This document shows positions 21,174-32,442 of a DNA stretch of 64,000 nucleotides, piece by piece. Under the pieces are notes generated by a model that did no database searches, had not been told where the DNA came from, and worked only from the letters and a program-made list of their open reading frames with translations. Both the position numbers and the translations under genes were made by a program. How positions within the stretch are numbered: the first letter of the stretch is position 1; every line of letters begins with the position of its first letter. The DNA comes from Leguminivora glycinivorella (Eukaryota; Arthropoda; Insecta; Lepidoptera; Tortricidae): positions 1,930,001 to 1,994,000 of the forward strand of contig NC_062980.1 in the NCBI RefSeq assembly GCF_023078275.1. The letters run 5' to 3'.

Positions 21174-21461
21174 CTGTGGACAAGGATTAACATTTTTAGT
21201 TTTAGAACTGCATCCTTTATTAACTATTCCACTCCTGGGCAAAAGCCTTCCTCAAATTCCTTTATTAACCACAGTATAATAAAGAATACTATTGTACAGT
21301 ATGGCCACTCCCGCTCCCCGCTGAAAGTCACCGCCTGTCACCTCACAGTTACCGCCTGTCAAAAACGCGACCAGTCAACCTGTCATATCTCACTAATACA
21401 AGCTTGGTACGCGTTCACCTACACGAGCTTAGAATGTGTGCTAGGAACACACCTCTTTCAT

Positions 21462-21601
21462 ATATGTGTCGCTTAACTTCAAACCTGGGTAAATCCATTC
21501 TACTTTAAGGTTGAATGTATAAAAAATATAATATGATCTGAAAGATAATCAACCATATAACAGAATGGATTTACCCAGTTTTGAAGTTAAGCGACACATA
21601 T
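21462..21601. repeat. 40-bp inverted repeat (MITE-like foldback)
   Basis: The arms 21462-21501 and 21562-21601 are nearly perfect reverse complements (atatgtgtcgcttaacttca ...). The spacer is 60 bp. It lies about 290 bp upstream of the internal exon. Confidence 0.75.
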
Positions 21602-22239
21602 TTGATCGCCATTGTCCGACGTGTGACGTAACCCTATCCCCTGGTCTCCCACCAGTCTTTGTCAAACGCGTCAAGCTCGTCCCACCATCTCTGGCGAGGT
21701 CTACAACGACGCCTTATAATTTGTGGTACTCAAAATGCGGCTGTCTTGTCCCACAGGGCATCTGGCTGTCCACCTTTACACTATCAAAAAAAAAACTGCT
21801 AGTGCAAATCGCTTAAAAAATCTACAATATCTACATGCTGTGCACTGAACATATGTCAGTCTAATCTTAAAACTATTGCTTCTGCCTTTTTGATGAAAGG
21901 AGTAAAAACGAGATTCATTCGCATTAAAACTTTCACGAAAAGGGCTCAACCCTCATCATTAATACCTTTGATTTCTGCGTCGAAACTTGCAGGCTACTTA
22001 TTTTTAAAAGGTCGTATAAAAAGGGTGCAAATATGCACTTGAGCCATTTTTAGGTTAAAACGACAAAACTGGTATCAATCGACCGCCAGCCGCTTTAACT
22101 TTCAAAGTGGCCGTCATTTATCAACTAAAATAAATGACGATCATTGGCGCTGCCGTCAATATGTAGGCTATAGGAGGCCTGTCTTAGTTTTACCAAGCTA
22201 TCGGGTAGGGGGCATGTCGTTTGTTGATATACCTTTGTA
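21602..22239. other. No feature recognised
   Basis: Intronic or upstream sequence of the minus-strand gene, with no exon visible. Confidence 0.35.
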
Positions 22240-22575
22240 TAATTATAAACACGGACATCATCATCATCCTTCTTGAGTTTTCCCGACATTTGCCACAACT
22301 CAAGGAAGCCTGGGGTCCGCTTTGACAACTAATCCCAATATTTGGCGTAGGCACTAGTCTTACAAAAGCGACTGCCATCTGACCTTCCAACCCGAACGGT
22401 AACTAGGCCTTATTGGAATAAGTCCGGTTTCCTCACGATGTTTTCCTTCACCGAAAAGCGACTGGTGAATATCAAATGACATTTCACACATAAGTTCCGA
22501 AAAACTCATTGGTACGAGCCGAGGTTCGAACTCGTGACCTCCGGATCGAAAGTCGCATGCTCTTGCCATCAGTGC
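22240..22575 (-). repeat. tRNA-derived SINE, family S2 (near complete)
   Basis: Read on the minus strand, a tRNA-like head with B box 'gagttcgaacctcgg' is followed by 'gaaaacatcgtgaggaaacc', 'cagatggcagtcgctttt', 'ttgggattagttgtcaaagc' and a CATCAT-type tail. It is the reference for reconstructing the split copy at 49628-51118. Confidence 0.8.
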
Positions 22576-22739
22576 TTATGAACACGGACAATAACGAAAA
22601 AAAAAAGGTACAGTAGGTAATCAATGTAATAGTCCCCCAAAGTCGTCTCAAAGGCTGCAAAGCTCTTAAGGGTAGCATTTACTAATATAAGGGTAGTTTT
22701 AAGTGTTATAGAGCCTTTATAAGTGATTTAGGAGAAATT

Positions 22740-23056
22740 GAGCATTTCTTTTTTTTTTGCCACTTTTATGAAGTGTGATATTTTTGAAAAAAAAATGCTA
22801 TTTCTACTCAGAATTACTAGCCTTTTCAATCCTAGTTAGTTAAAGAAAGTTAAAAAAATTGTCCCATACGATTTTGTTACCATTTTCCGTACATGTTGTA
22901 GGTATGGGATAACAAAAGAGGAAAGTAAAAAAAATATATGGAAATTTTGGGACACTTTGTCTCCCAGTGAGATTGAAAGTACTCGTGATTCTGAGTACAA
23001 TTGACCTAAAATTCCCAAAAACAATAAAAAAAAAATATTGGCAAAAAAAAATGCTT
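22740..23056. mobile_element. Palindromic MITE, family P1, copy 2
   Basis: Inverted termini GAGCATT / AATGCTT with a perfect AATT target duplication at 22736-22739 and 23057-23060. The sequence matches 2611-2929 throughout. The fold is almost full length. Confidence 0.8.
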
Positions 23057-23124
23057 AATTAAGAATAACACAAGTGAAATAATCAATCATAAGTTTTTTT
23101 ATAATTTAGTAAATAATTACCCCC

Positions 23125-23245
23125 TTATTCATAAACGTTCTCTAAAGTTATCAAGCCAAGATAAACTTTGTTTGTCCCTTTCTATCTCACCAATACATCG
23201 GAAAGGGACAAAAGAACTTTATCGGCTTGATAACTTTATGAATAC
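23125..23245. mobile_element. Short palindromic MITE
   Basis: Left 'aaagttatcaagcc' and 'tttgtccctttc' pair with right 'gaaagggacaaa' and 'ggcttgataacttt'; the outer ends are attcat / atgaat. Confidence 0.65.
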
Positions 23246-24521
23246 AGGTTAATGTATAATTGCCATACCCTACCGGGGTGACTGCGGTGATGCGACCTTT
23301 TTTTCTATTGGTGTGTAAAAATATTTAAAACAAAAACCACTGTGACATACAGACAGAGGGACGGATTTTGTTTACGGGATCCTAAAACTCAGTAAAATAA
23401 ATATTTGTGAAAAATTAATAGGTGTCATCATTCTGTGCTCCGCAATACTCAATTACTTATTTTTTATTAGTTTATAGACTCAATTATTTATTTTAAATAT
23501 TTAATAAAAGTAGCTAAGTGTTCAAACTAAAAGTACAATCATGCAAACATAACCGTTCAAAACCTTAGATTGTAAAAAACTGTTTTCCCTCTATCAGCCT
23601 TGTACCCAAAAAGGCAACACAAAGAAAACTGCCGTTTGCATTTTCGGGCCGCTAATGACTTGAACCTATTGACGAATCGTTCACCTTCGCCCACGTTACT
23701 GAATGGTACAAGTTATAAAAGCACGGTGATTCCTTGTATAGCGTCGTAACGCATTTTTTGAAGACTCAAAGGGGTCGAATGCGATAAAATAACATTATTT
23801 CTTTTTACCCAACGTTTCGGCCAAGTTGCACTAGCCGTGGTCGCGAAAGACCCCACCCGTCGACCCGACGACCCGTCGAAACTGGCGAAACCCGTGTGTA
23901 TCTTTAAAAAATGTGTACAGCACGCGAGAACTTAAAGTGTTATATAGCGTCGTAACGCTCACCATACAAAAATTTGTTATAGAAACCATATCTTGGGAAT
24001 AAAAAGAGGCGCGAAGTTCCAATTTTTGATTAGAATTAAACCTTCGCCCTTACATTATCAAACAAACAATTTTTATGTGTTATGGCTCGTTGATGATTCC
24101 ACCAACGTCAAGGCTCGCGCTTTATGAAGACAATTGGGCGGTGAGTCCTAGTTTTTTCATTATATATTTCCATAATCATACATACGCGCCTACAAACGCG
24201 CAGTTTGGTGAGATTTTTGTACGTAATAGTTATAAGTGTCTTGTGTTACTTGCCAATAAGTTATTAATATCATAAATCCATCCGTCCGCATTCCTGCTTT
24301 TTCCAGTTTTCAAGAAAATATCAGACAAAATATTAAAAAAAACCTCGCTAATTCCTATTAATTGGAACAGAAGCCATAATTTAAAGGTATTATTCGGTAA
24401 ACCAAAACTCATTGACTCTTACGTCTTCAAGGATCTTAGTGAGAACATGTTTAAGTGGTGAGAATGTGTTTACGTCTCATTTCAGGGATGGGGTGAGATG
24501 GTCTACTGACACTGGTTGATA
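23246..24521. other. No gene; partial repeats
   Basis: The block 'tatagcgtcgtaacgc' occurs at about 23737 and 23943, around 'cccaacgtttcggccaagtt' and 'gcactagccgtggtcgcg'. This looks like an old MITE. No ORF is supported. Confidence 0.4.
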
Positions 24522-24661
24522 TAGGGTGCATTGGGGTAGTTTCGAAAACCGTCTAATTTCGAAAGTCACATAAAAATCACCATTATTTCCATCATATCAA
24601 GATTCCCCTTTCGAAATTACCCGGGCATTTCTGTACTTCGAAATTACCCCAATACACCCTA
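24522..24661. mobile_element. Palindromic MITE
   Basis: The left end 'tagggtgcattggggtagtt' and the reverse complement of the right end 'tagggtgtattggggtaatt' match, followed by 'tcgaa' on both arms. Confidence 0.65.
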
Positions 24662-25464
24662 AAGGGTTTGGCTTGTTAATAGTTTTGCAATTTGTTTCTG
24701 GTTTTGATAAGTATTTTTTAATACTATTGCTTAATAGGTATCCGGTGCGATAATAATGCTTATATTTTTTTACAACCCACCCTACCCACCAGTCAAGCTA
24801 GTCATGTATTTTCTCCTCCCCACACACAAACAAACATGTGACTCCTAAACTGCTCTGAACTCGAACTGAAATCCCACTGTAAAAATGTTTTCAGAACGGC
24901 AAAGTCTATCACCATAGTATGTGTCTGTCTGAGACCACTAACACGACCCAGTCTTCCATTCTCTTTTCCACACATCACACCGACATTTTAATACCTCACA
25001 TAACCAAAAAACTCGAGCTCAAATATCTATTTATATACCTAATACCAGAATATCCCATTGCAAAAACAAATCCAACCTCTCAAATCCCTCAACATCCATC
25101 CACCCACACATCCAAAGACCTAGTCCCCGAACTTCTCATTCCATCCGCACGCACACATAAACACACCGACCAAAAAAAGATTTCGAGTGGCCGGTCTCAA
25201 ACACCTAGCCTAAAGTCAGGTCGTCGGCCGGTCGACGGCTTTTCGGGCGTCGAGTTGCACTTTTTAGATGCACCTACTTCTCGATGTACGATGATCTAAC
25301 GACTGGACAGGAATGATGTGGAGATGATTTTTTAAAGTTGTTTAATATTGAAGACATTTATATTTTGATAACCTAAATATGTAGCTTATGTTCTAATTTT
25401 ACACACAAAATTTAAAAGTGAAATACTTACAATTAGCGTTTTTTTATATTTTATTTTTATATAA
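24662..25464. other. No gene supported; C-rich stretch
   Basis: A 126-codon open stretch at 24919-25299 (plus) is Thr/Pro/His-rich because of base composition (C/A-rich plus strand). No domain or splice context supports it. Confidence 0.35.
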
Positions 25465-25645
25465 ATACTAGCTTTTGCCCACGGCTTCGCTCGCGTTAGA
25501 AAGAGACAAAAAGTAGCCTATGTCTCCATCCCTTCAACTATCTCCACCTAAAAAATCACATCAATTCTTCGCTCCGTTTTGCCGTGAAAGACGGACAAAC
25601 AAACAGACACACACACTTTCCCATTTATAATATTAGTATGGATTG
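25465..25645 (+). repeat. RTE-type LINE 3' tail repeat, copy 2
   Basis: Starts 'actagcttttgcccacggct' and ends 'tataatattagtatgga'. Close to 33604-33783. Confidence 0.75.
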
Positions 25646-26374
25646 TAAAAGCCTAACCTAAGAAGAAATATTAACTAACAACTACATACAATTAAAATAA
25701 TAACTAAGCCTACTATTACTTCTTTATTGGTAAGTATGTGGCTATGTTTTACTTTCGTACGCTTAGCGACATTTTAATTCAAAATTTTGTATGGTGGAAT
25801 GGAGTTCAAACAAGAGTGAATTAATATTAATGTTTTATGGAATAGTGATATAACTTCCTGATGATATTGTTATTTATCTTTGTATATTATGTGAACATTT
25901 TTGTTACGCAATATTTTGGACATAATTAAACGTATACTTAAATAAAAACAACAACTCAAAAACCAGACTGTGCTCCAAAATATTTATAAAAAATGGTCAC
26001 ATTAACAAATTGACCGCTTAGCTACGGTCATAGTGCTACGTCGTAGGCTATAACATAGATTTCGTCGTATGGTTCGTAGAGGCAAAACAACACGTGTCGT
26101 GATAGCACTGAATAGGTTAAACAATTTAGTCATTAAATCAATACGTACTATCAAGGATATCATGCGCAAATGCACGACAAACAACGCTGTTAGCCTGTTA
26201 CACACGCAGAGGTAGTTAAGTATTTGTGCAAACAAGAGAGCAAAGTTAATATTTGCATCAAGTGATAAATATGAGTCCCGATGAAGCGAACGATTTTATA
26301 ATAGAATCATTAGCGTGGCGAGCGGTTCTATTGTCTCTGTATAGTTATTTGCAGTGAGGAAATAGCTATTTCAG
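25646..26374. other. No feature recognised
   Basis: AT-rich, with no coding evidence. Confidence 0.4.
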
Positions 26375-26530
26375 TGACTGGTTTCACGCAGCAAAGTTTG
26401 CTTTTTCCGGATATAGTGTTGTAGTTAGTTTTCCCGTGATAATGATGCATGCAACTGCGTCGAAATATCGGGACCTCAATAAAAATCAAAAAGGTAATCA
26501 CGGTCTACCTATATCCCGGTGATGTAAACA
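26375..26530 (+). repeat. Repeat H, copy 1
   Basis: The block 'atgatgcatgcaactgcgtc' and 'aaaaaggtaatcacggtcta' recurs at 53010-53115. Confidence 0.65.
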
Positions 26531-27118
26531 TTTTTCCCAAGCCCTCCTGAAAAACCAACAGCCTCTCCACACCTCCCCTAGCCGCACGCACCATTGCCGA
26601 AGTGCGTTGCACTATACGAGCCAGTTTGACTAGATTTTTGGCAACGCCGCTGCGCCCGCGCACCCTCCCCGCCTCGGCCCCACTCCCGCGCAGATGCGCT
26701 TTTGGAACTTTCTGCTTAGTTCTTTTTTTTAGTTATTATTTTGGCGTGGGTTTCTTAGTTATTGTTTTAGCAATTCGGCTGCGACTAATTCTAGAAACGC
26801 AAGTACTTTAGCAGTTTAACAGGGATATGAGCTGTTTTGGAATGAGAAGGCATTTGGGGTTAGGTGAGTGCCCGTTGACATTGCAATGGGCTTCACTTTG
26901 TAAGCATTTTTAAAACAAATGAATTTACAAGTTGTTTTAAAGCAACCCATGTTAAGTTGTTTAGATATGTTACGGATTTTTAAACAGCAAACGAGAGTTT
27001 TGGATGAAATTGAAGATCTACATTTTGTATTTTTGAAAACTTTCGGTAAGCGAAAATAAATCTTCACTGAATTTTGTAAAATGTCCAAAACTATTTTTCT
27101 TTTTTTTTTTGGGACTTC
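26531..27118. other. GC-rich stretch and AT-rich spacer
   Basis: At 26540-26720 the sequence is C/G-rich (for example 'gctgcgcccgcgcaccctcc'). It could be an island near a transcription start, but no ORF, TATA or splice signal was convincing. The rest is plain spacer. Confidence 0.3.
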
Positions 27119-27121
27119 TTA

Positions 27122-28432
27122 AGACGATACGGTAGGGGTCAATTCTCCATACAAACGCTCTCGACTATTTCCTCCCTGGTTTTTGAAGATAGAGCAATGA
27201 TTTTTTCAACACAGATTGTTATTATTTTTATCTGTGTCGGACCGTTTTGACTTTTTTGATATTCTGCTTTTTAAAGACTCTAGAGCCAATCAAAAATTTC
27301 CAGAAACGGCCTTTTTCATTGTGGCGCAAAAAAGGTGTGATACTCAAGATTGGTAACAATTAACCAAAAAAGCTAAACGGTCCGACATACACCGTGTCCA
27401 ATAAGTCCGAATACTCACATTTTACCTCAGTTCTAAAGATATAGGGATCACAGGCCATCAAATTCTTATTTAAACTAAAGAGTATATTCCTCTTAATAAA
27501 ATACAAGCACAAAGTTCATGAAATTTCCGAAGTGTCTAAGAAAAACAAAGAGGTAAAGTGCCAACAAAATACTTGCTCGGCACGCAGGTGTCGAGTTATT
27601 TTTTATAAGGAGAATCTGTATGTGATAAAACAGACGCCACGTGTCCAAAATAAACTATTATGGGTACCGAGGATAGATAACGTTCCGGGCAACTAGAAAA
27701 ATGTGCCTAGGTTCCAGAGCTCACCATCGGCCCAGGTGTGGGATGCAGTATGTAAGCGAGGTAAACTACCTTCAGTACTTACAGATAAAAGCGTTAAAAT
27801 CAACGTTTTTTTCTTTAAAACCAAGGTTTTGGAGAAAAAAATGCCTTAAAGTTAAAAAGGATGCTTGGGAATGAGTATCATGTGTCCCAACAAGACGCAC
27901 CTCCAGCACATTCGGCAAACTGTATTTTAGCGTAGTTTCAGACTAATTTGGCAGTTTTTTATCCGAAACATGAGTGGCCACCCAGGCCTCCAGGTTTAGG
28001 CGTATTAAACTATTTTGTATGGTCATACATGCTTTGAAGACTAAACTTTTATAAAATCATAAACCTAGATCATTTCAAAAAGATTATTGAGAGTATTTGG
28101 GATGAAATGTGAAGAAAACGTCGCGTGCCGCGTGTGATCCGTTTGAGAAGCGTTTGAGGCTGGTAAACAAGTTAATGCTGGAATTTGATTATTTCATTGT
28201 TATTCAGATTTTCAAATTTCGTTCCAATTGATTAAGTTTTGAAGGAGAAAAGAGTCGAGAGCGGAACCTCGATTTTAAAGATTTTTTTGAAATATCTTTT
28301 GACTGAGTTGTTCTTAGTGGACATTTTATTTTTCGATAAATCTAGTTAATTAACACTTGTTTATTTAACTAAAATTCCCAAGTTGAAAGGGGGGCTCCTT
28401 TCCATTTTAGCATTTTCGCTACCGTATCCTCT
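27122..28432 (+). pseudogene. Dead mariner-like transposon (1.31 kb)
   Basis: The termini AGACGATACGGTAG and inverted AGAGGATACGGTAG are flanked by TA at 27120-27121 and 28433-28434. Plus-strand frames keep recognisable transposase pieces: VWDAVCKRGKLPSVLTDK and KINVFFFKTKVLEKK near 27740-27845, QQDAPPAHSANC at about 27888-27925, and WPPRPPGLGVLNYFVWSYML at about 27973-28035. The last two correspond to the QQD..PAH and WPP.SPDLNPLDY.VW blocks of Tc1/mariner DDE/D enzymes. The catalytic positions are partly replaced and stops are frequent, so it is inactive. The length fits a full element. Confidence 0.8.
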
Positions 28433-28648
28433 TAAATAACAATCTCTATTAGGTATCTCTAAGTAGAACGTACTAGGTGCTAAAGAAATTAAAAAGCTCG
28501 TACTCTTGAAAAGGTTCAATAGAAGTCCTAAGCAAGCAAGCCGAAGATTTATTTTACATTTCGAGTTAAGAATATATTTAAATAACTAATAAATAATAAA
28601 CTATGTAAGTTTCAAAAAATCCCATTGAGTTTAGGCCAAAACCGATTT

Positions 28649-29040
28649 GACGACCGGTCTGGCTCATTCGGTAGTGACCCTGCCTGCTAAGCCGCGGTCC
28701 TGGGTTCGAATCCCATTTATTTGTGTGATGAGCACAGATATTTGTTCCTGAGACATGGGTGTTTTCTATGTATATACGTTTAAGTGTGTATTTATCTATT
28801 TAAGTATACTGTATTTCGTCGCTTAGAATCCATGGTACAAGCTTTGCTTAATAGTTTGGGGCTAAGTTGATCTGTGTAAGACCGTTTTCACATTATCCGA
28901 TCCGACATCGGATGTCGGAAGGATTTAAATAGAAAAAATCCAAGATGGCGCCTGTAATGTATGGGATATCGGTCCGACATCCGATATCGGATTGGATAAT
29001 GTGAAAACGCACTAAGGTGTCCCCAATATTTATTTATTTA
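28649..29040 (+). repeat. SINE S1 carrying a Harbinger-type MITE
   Basis: The S1 head (gacgaccggtctggctcatt), body and 3' end are in order. The 3' end is split: 'gttgatctgtgtaag' at 28866-28880 and 'taaggtgtccccaatattta' from 29013. Confidence 0.85.
28880..29012. mobile_element. 133-bp PIF/Harbinger-type MITE (family Hb)
   Basis: The termini GACCGTTTTCACATTATCCG and inverted GTGCGTTTTCACATTATCC are flanked by TAA at 28877-28879 and 29013-29015. Comparison with uninterrupted S1 copies proves a 3-bp duplication. A TWA duplication is the PIF/Harbinger hallmark. The interior has 'aatccaagatggcgcctgta'. Confidence 0.85.
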
Positions 29041-29780
29041 TTTTTGTTGTGTTTTATCAAGGTGTGCAATAAAGAGTATTTGTATTTATTAATAAAAATA
29101 AAGGTAATTGGAAGGTAGGTACAGAGGGGCAAACGAGGAACAGTTTTTAAAATGGCGACAGTGTCTCACTCGTATGAAGTAGAAATTATTAAAAATAATC
29201 GCTGTCTTTCTGTATCTGGGTTAACGCGGGCATAATTTCCGCAACTCGACGTCTTAAACTTGCGCCTATTTTGCGTGAAATCTACTTTCAAGCATGATGT
29301 AAAATAATGTACTTATTCAAATAGTCAACATCCCTACCTAAATAATGGCATTGCCAGACCGCCACAATGCTCGATACAAAATATAAATCAAAAAGAAAAT
29401 AACAGCTTAAACACAAATTGGTGTTCCTAACGGAACAAAATATGTTTCTGCCGGCCTAGCCGAAAGACAACCGTTGACGCTCGACGCCGTCCGAAACACA
29501 GTCGCGCTCTGTCGCGCCAATACGTAAGAGCGATAGAGAAGGCTAGCTACGAAAACGATATTCACGGTTCAGTCAAAGAAAATAGTCAATCCGATGTACT
29601 TAGGATATGTTTAGGAAACTCAACGAGAGGGTGTGAAAAACAAATGGAAAGTCACATGAAAAGTTGTCGTAACTTAATAATAGATGGCGCTGCATTCGAA
29701 AATCTTGACTGATAACTCTATACCATACTATTCAATATACTCTATGACGATTTTATCGTTTGCGTTTGTGCATTTAATAA
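29041..29780. other. No gene; diverged M1-like MITE
   Basis: At about 29455-29575 'cctagccgaaagacaa', 'gctctgtcgcgccaatacgt' and 'gagcgatagagaag' mark a diverged M1 copy. Nothing else was recognised. Confidence 0.4.
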
Positions 29781-29882
29781 TAAATAATAAATAAATCAAT
29801 ATTATAGGACATTCTTACACAGATTGACTGAGGCCCACGGTAAGCTCAAGAAGGCTTGTGTTGTGGAAGGCTTGGCTTGTGG

Positions 29883-32275
29883 TGTTTAAATGTTTGGATG
29901 CTCTCCACTGATAGGCCGACTCTCTTACATGGTGGAGGCACTAACGTCTGAAAGTTTCCCCTAGTTTCGGTTTCAGAGTTTTCAGACAACGAACCCCGAC
30001 CTCACAGCGCGAGGAAGCGCATGCCAAGCGATAAGCCAAACGCGCTTTAAGAAGAAGAAAAACAAAGTGACCATCGTCGCCGATACGAAGAGCTATTCCG
30101 GGTGATATATTTCTTATTATCTAATATTCAGTGTCACCCATTCAGTAGTTAGAACATAGCTGTGCAAAATAGACATTAACATGGAATTGGAAAAATTCAA
30201 CGGAACAACGGACGTTGAAGATTTCATCATCCAGTACAAAATTGTTTCTCAAGTAAAAAAATATAAGGAGGAACAAAATAAGTATGCAATTGCGGCTTAT
30301 TTAAGCGGACCAGCTTTGCAATTTTACAAAGCAAATTTCAACAACTTTGCATCCCTTGATGACATATATGACAAGCTCAAAAAGGAATTTCCATCACGCG
30401 TCAATTATGCACAGGCATTTTATTATAGAACACAAGCACCTCATGAGTCGCCGTTAGACTATTACTATGCTCTGGATGCTTTAGCCACCAAAGCGACGGG
30501 CATAAACAATGAGACATTTATAAAACACTTCCAGAGAAATACCAGTGAGAAATACAAAATGTATTTTGCGACAATACAGGCACAAACAAAAGAGGATTTG
30601 CGGAAAGCAGTTTGGCAATACGTAGACATTTTTGAAGCCGACAAATCCCCTCAGTTAAATATACCACTCACTGAAAGTGTTTCAATTTCATTGCCAACCA
30701 CAATACCTGATAAGGAAACACTATGTAGCTCCTATACAATAACAGGGGCGTCAACGCAAATTGCGTGAACATCAGCTCCATCATACCTATATACTTAATC
30801 ATACACATATGCAGTAAATCTTCCTAGATATGTAGGTTACATTAGATAGGCAATGTAAATTTAGTTTCAATCTTTTAATTATACATTATATTGTACAACT
30901 TACGAAATAATTGTGATTTGTGAACTAAAATGTACATTATTTCAAAGGAAAAACGACTTGTGACAGAAAATGTCATTTGCCTATCCCTAATATTAAAAAG
31001 GATAATTATTTGTAAATAACCACATAGAACTAGTTATTTTGGCGCAATATATAACATGTAGAATACTATACATATTATTTATGCAATGTTTATATTAGAA
31101 TAAAAACTATTTGATAGGCTTATTTATTCCATAATGTTTTCCTATAGCTACCAATAAGGTTAAGTTATATGAAAATATGTAAACTGTGGAATAAAACACA
31201 CCCCAAACTGTAAATATTTAATAAATAGACATAATTGTTTAAAGTTATAGAGTAATACGTCACGACACCCTTATAATTTCCTGACTACAAAGAACAATGT
31301 TCATACACATTTCTTTTACATGTATCAAGACAAGGCCGACTAGATGACCAGTTGATCCAGCTGTTCACGGTGTGGCGAGATGGCTGGCGGTCATATGCAA
31401 CCCCCACTTCGTCGTCATCACCAACGTGCAGCGCACTGCAGCTGCAGCAATCTTCATGAGCCGTTCGGGCTCCACTTCACTTCGCAACCGGCGCGGCGGG
31501 AAGATTGGCGGCCATGAGAAGCCCCCACTTCAACGCCACCGCCAACAAGAATCGGCATCTTCAAAATTTATTATGTTTTTTCATGTGAAATAAACGTTTT
31601 GCCTTGTTTTTTTACTTGAAGTTAGGTGAATTTGCTAACAGCTGTCATGTCAATGTCATCTAGTCATGGCCACAGACAATTAGCTGTCAGAAAGTTCAAT
31701 ATAAAAGGGTTTAGTCGATGGGCAGGGGTTAGGTTTTTGCCATTGGTTTTCCTAACCATAGTCCATATCTGACTAATTTGCGAGGACCTTGGCTATAGTC
31801 CAACTATCCAAATTATGGCGGTCTCAACCGTGGACTAGGCAACCACGCAAAGAGCGTTAGATGTTGGCTACCTTGAATGAGGCTGTCACTATTGGGTGTT
31901 AGGAGATTTTTTTTTGTGTGTAGGGGGGCCTGGCTTAGGTAGGGCCAACCGGTAGTTAGGGTAGAATAGGATAGGATAGGGTGTAGTATTGTGAACAATG
32001 GCTGCTTCTAACATAAGGGGGAGGGATATGTAAGAGGTTTCGCATTCAGAATGAAACCTTTTACAGCAGTCATGGTCGCTGACTGGCAGTCCCTGATTTA
32101 AAATTGGAACAGTATAAGAACGTCAAGGAAAACAGACACTTCAATGGGGCATTCATATAGAAGCAGCCATTGAGAGTGAACGGTTGTACTTAGCTCCTAA
32201 AATATAAAAAAATATTGATTCAAAGCGTTGTTTAAATGTTTGGATGCTCTCCACTGATAGGCCGACTCTCTTACA
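29883..32275 (+). mobile_element. LTR retrotransposon with gag only; 5' LTR truncated
   Basis: The 3' LTR is 32029-32275 (247 bp), beginning TGTAAGAG and ending CTCTTACA, a perfect 8-bp inverted end pair in TG..CA format. A purine tract AAGGGGGAGGGA sits at 32015-32026 just before it. The last 47 bp of the LTR are repeated exactly at 29883-29929, directly followed by TGGTGGAGGCAC at 29930, the expected place and TGG start of a tRNA primer-binding site. The 5' LTR's first ~200 bp are deleted, and a 16-bp near-duplicate of SINE sequence lies at 29867-29882. The internal region holds one ORF, gag-like. No protease, RT, RNase H or integrase was seen between 30769 and 32014. Confidence 0.85.
30181..30768 (+). 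CDS. Gag (capsid)-like protein, intact 195-codon ORF
   Basis: The ORF opens MELEKFNGTTDVEDFIIQYK and is uninterrupted to TGA at 30766-30768. The start F.G...VEDF, the central GPALQFYK, the LDDIYDKLKKEFPS block and the later QAFYYRTQAPHESPLDYYYA block match the general layout of Ty3/gypsy-type capsid domains, the family that also gave rise to domesticated Arc-like proteins. There is no CCHC zinc knuckle at the C-terminus; the last ~40 residues are Ser/Thr-rich. The ATG is preceded by an adenine-rich context. It sits about 250 bp after the primer-binding site, where gag is expected. An intact ORF without pol suggests a trans-mobilised non-autonomous element, a young deletion derivative or, less likely, a domesticated gene. 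Confidence 0.75.
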   Translation: MELEKFNGTTDVEDFIIQYKIVSQVKKYKEEQNKYAIAAYLSGPALQFYKANFNNFASLDDIYDKLKKEFPSRVNYAQAFYYRTQAPHESPLDYYYALDALATKATGINNETFIKHFQRNTSEKYKMYFATIQAQTKEDLRKAVWQYVDIFEADKSPQLNIPLTESVSISLPTTIPDKETLCSSYTITGASTQIA

Positions 32276-32442
32276 GTACTCAGACAACGATATATATAAT
32301 ATATAAATACATATACATAGAAAACATCCATGACTCAGGAACAAATATCTGTGCTCATCACACAAATAAATGCCCTTACCGGGATTCGAACCCGGGACCG
32401 CGGCGTAGCAGGCAGGGTCACTACCGACTGCGCCAGACCGGT

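Larger units (their letters stand above)
29781..32442 (-). repeat. SINE S1 (reverse), split by an LTR retrotransposon
   Basis: The 3' part (29781-29866, ending 'ggcttgtgttgtgg') and the 5' part (32276-32442, starting 'gtactcagacaacgat' and ending in the tRNA-like head) together make one reverse-strand S1 copy. Other copies read through this point without a break. Confidence 0.85.

Noticed and set aside
24919..25299. 126-codon Thr/Pro/His-rich ORF
   Set aside because: The composition follows the C/A-rich strand. No domain, splice site or repeat support was seen.
27120..28434. piggyBac element, because TTAA occurs at both ends
   Set aside because: The termini and the WPP...NYFVWS block fit mariner-type elements, and TA within TTAA explains the flank.
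29883..29929. A complete 47-bp LTR
   Set aside because: The right LTR is 247 bp with TGTAAGAG/CTCTTACA ends, so the left one is a truncated remnant rather than a miniature LTR.
31372..31593. 73-codon ORF inside the LTR element as a second gene
   Set aside because: It is a short GC-richer patch with no zinc knuckle, protease or other retroelement motif.
30769..32014. pol region downstream of gag
   Set aside because: All frames are stop-rich and no protease, RT or integrase motif could be read.
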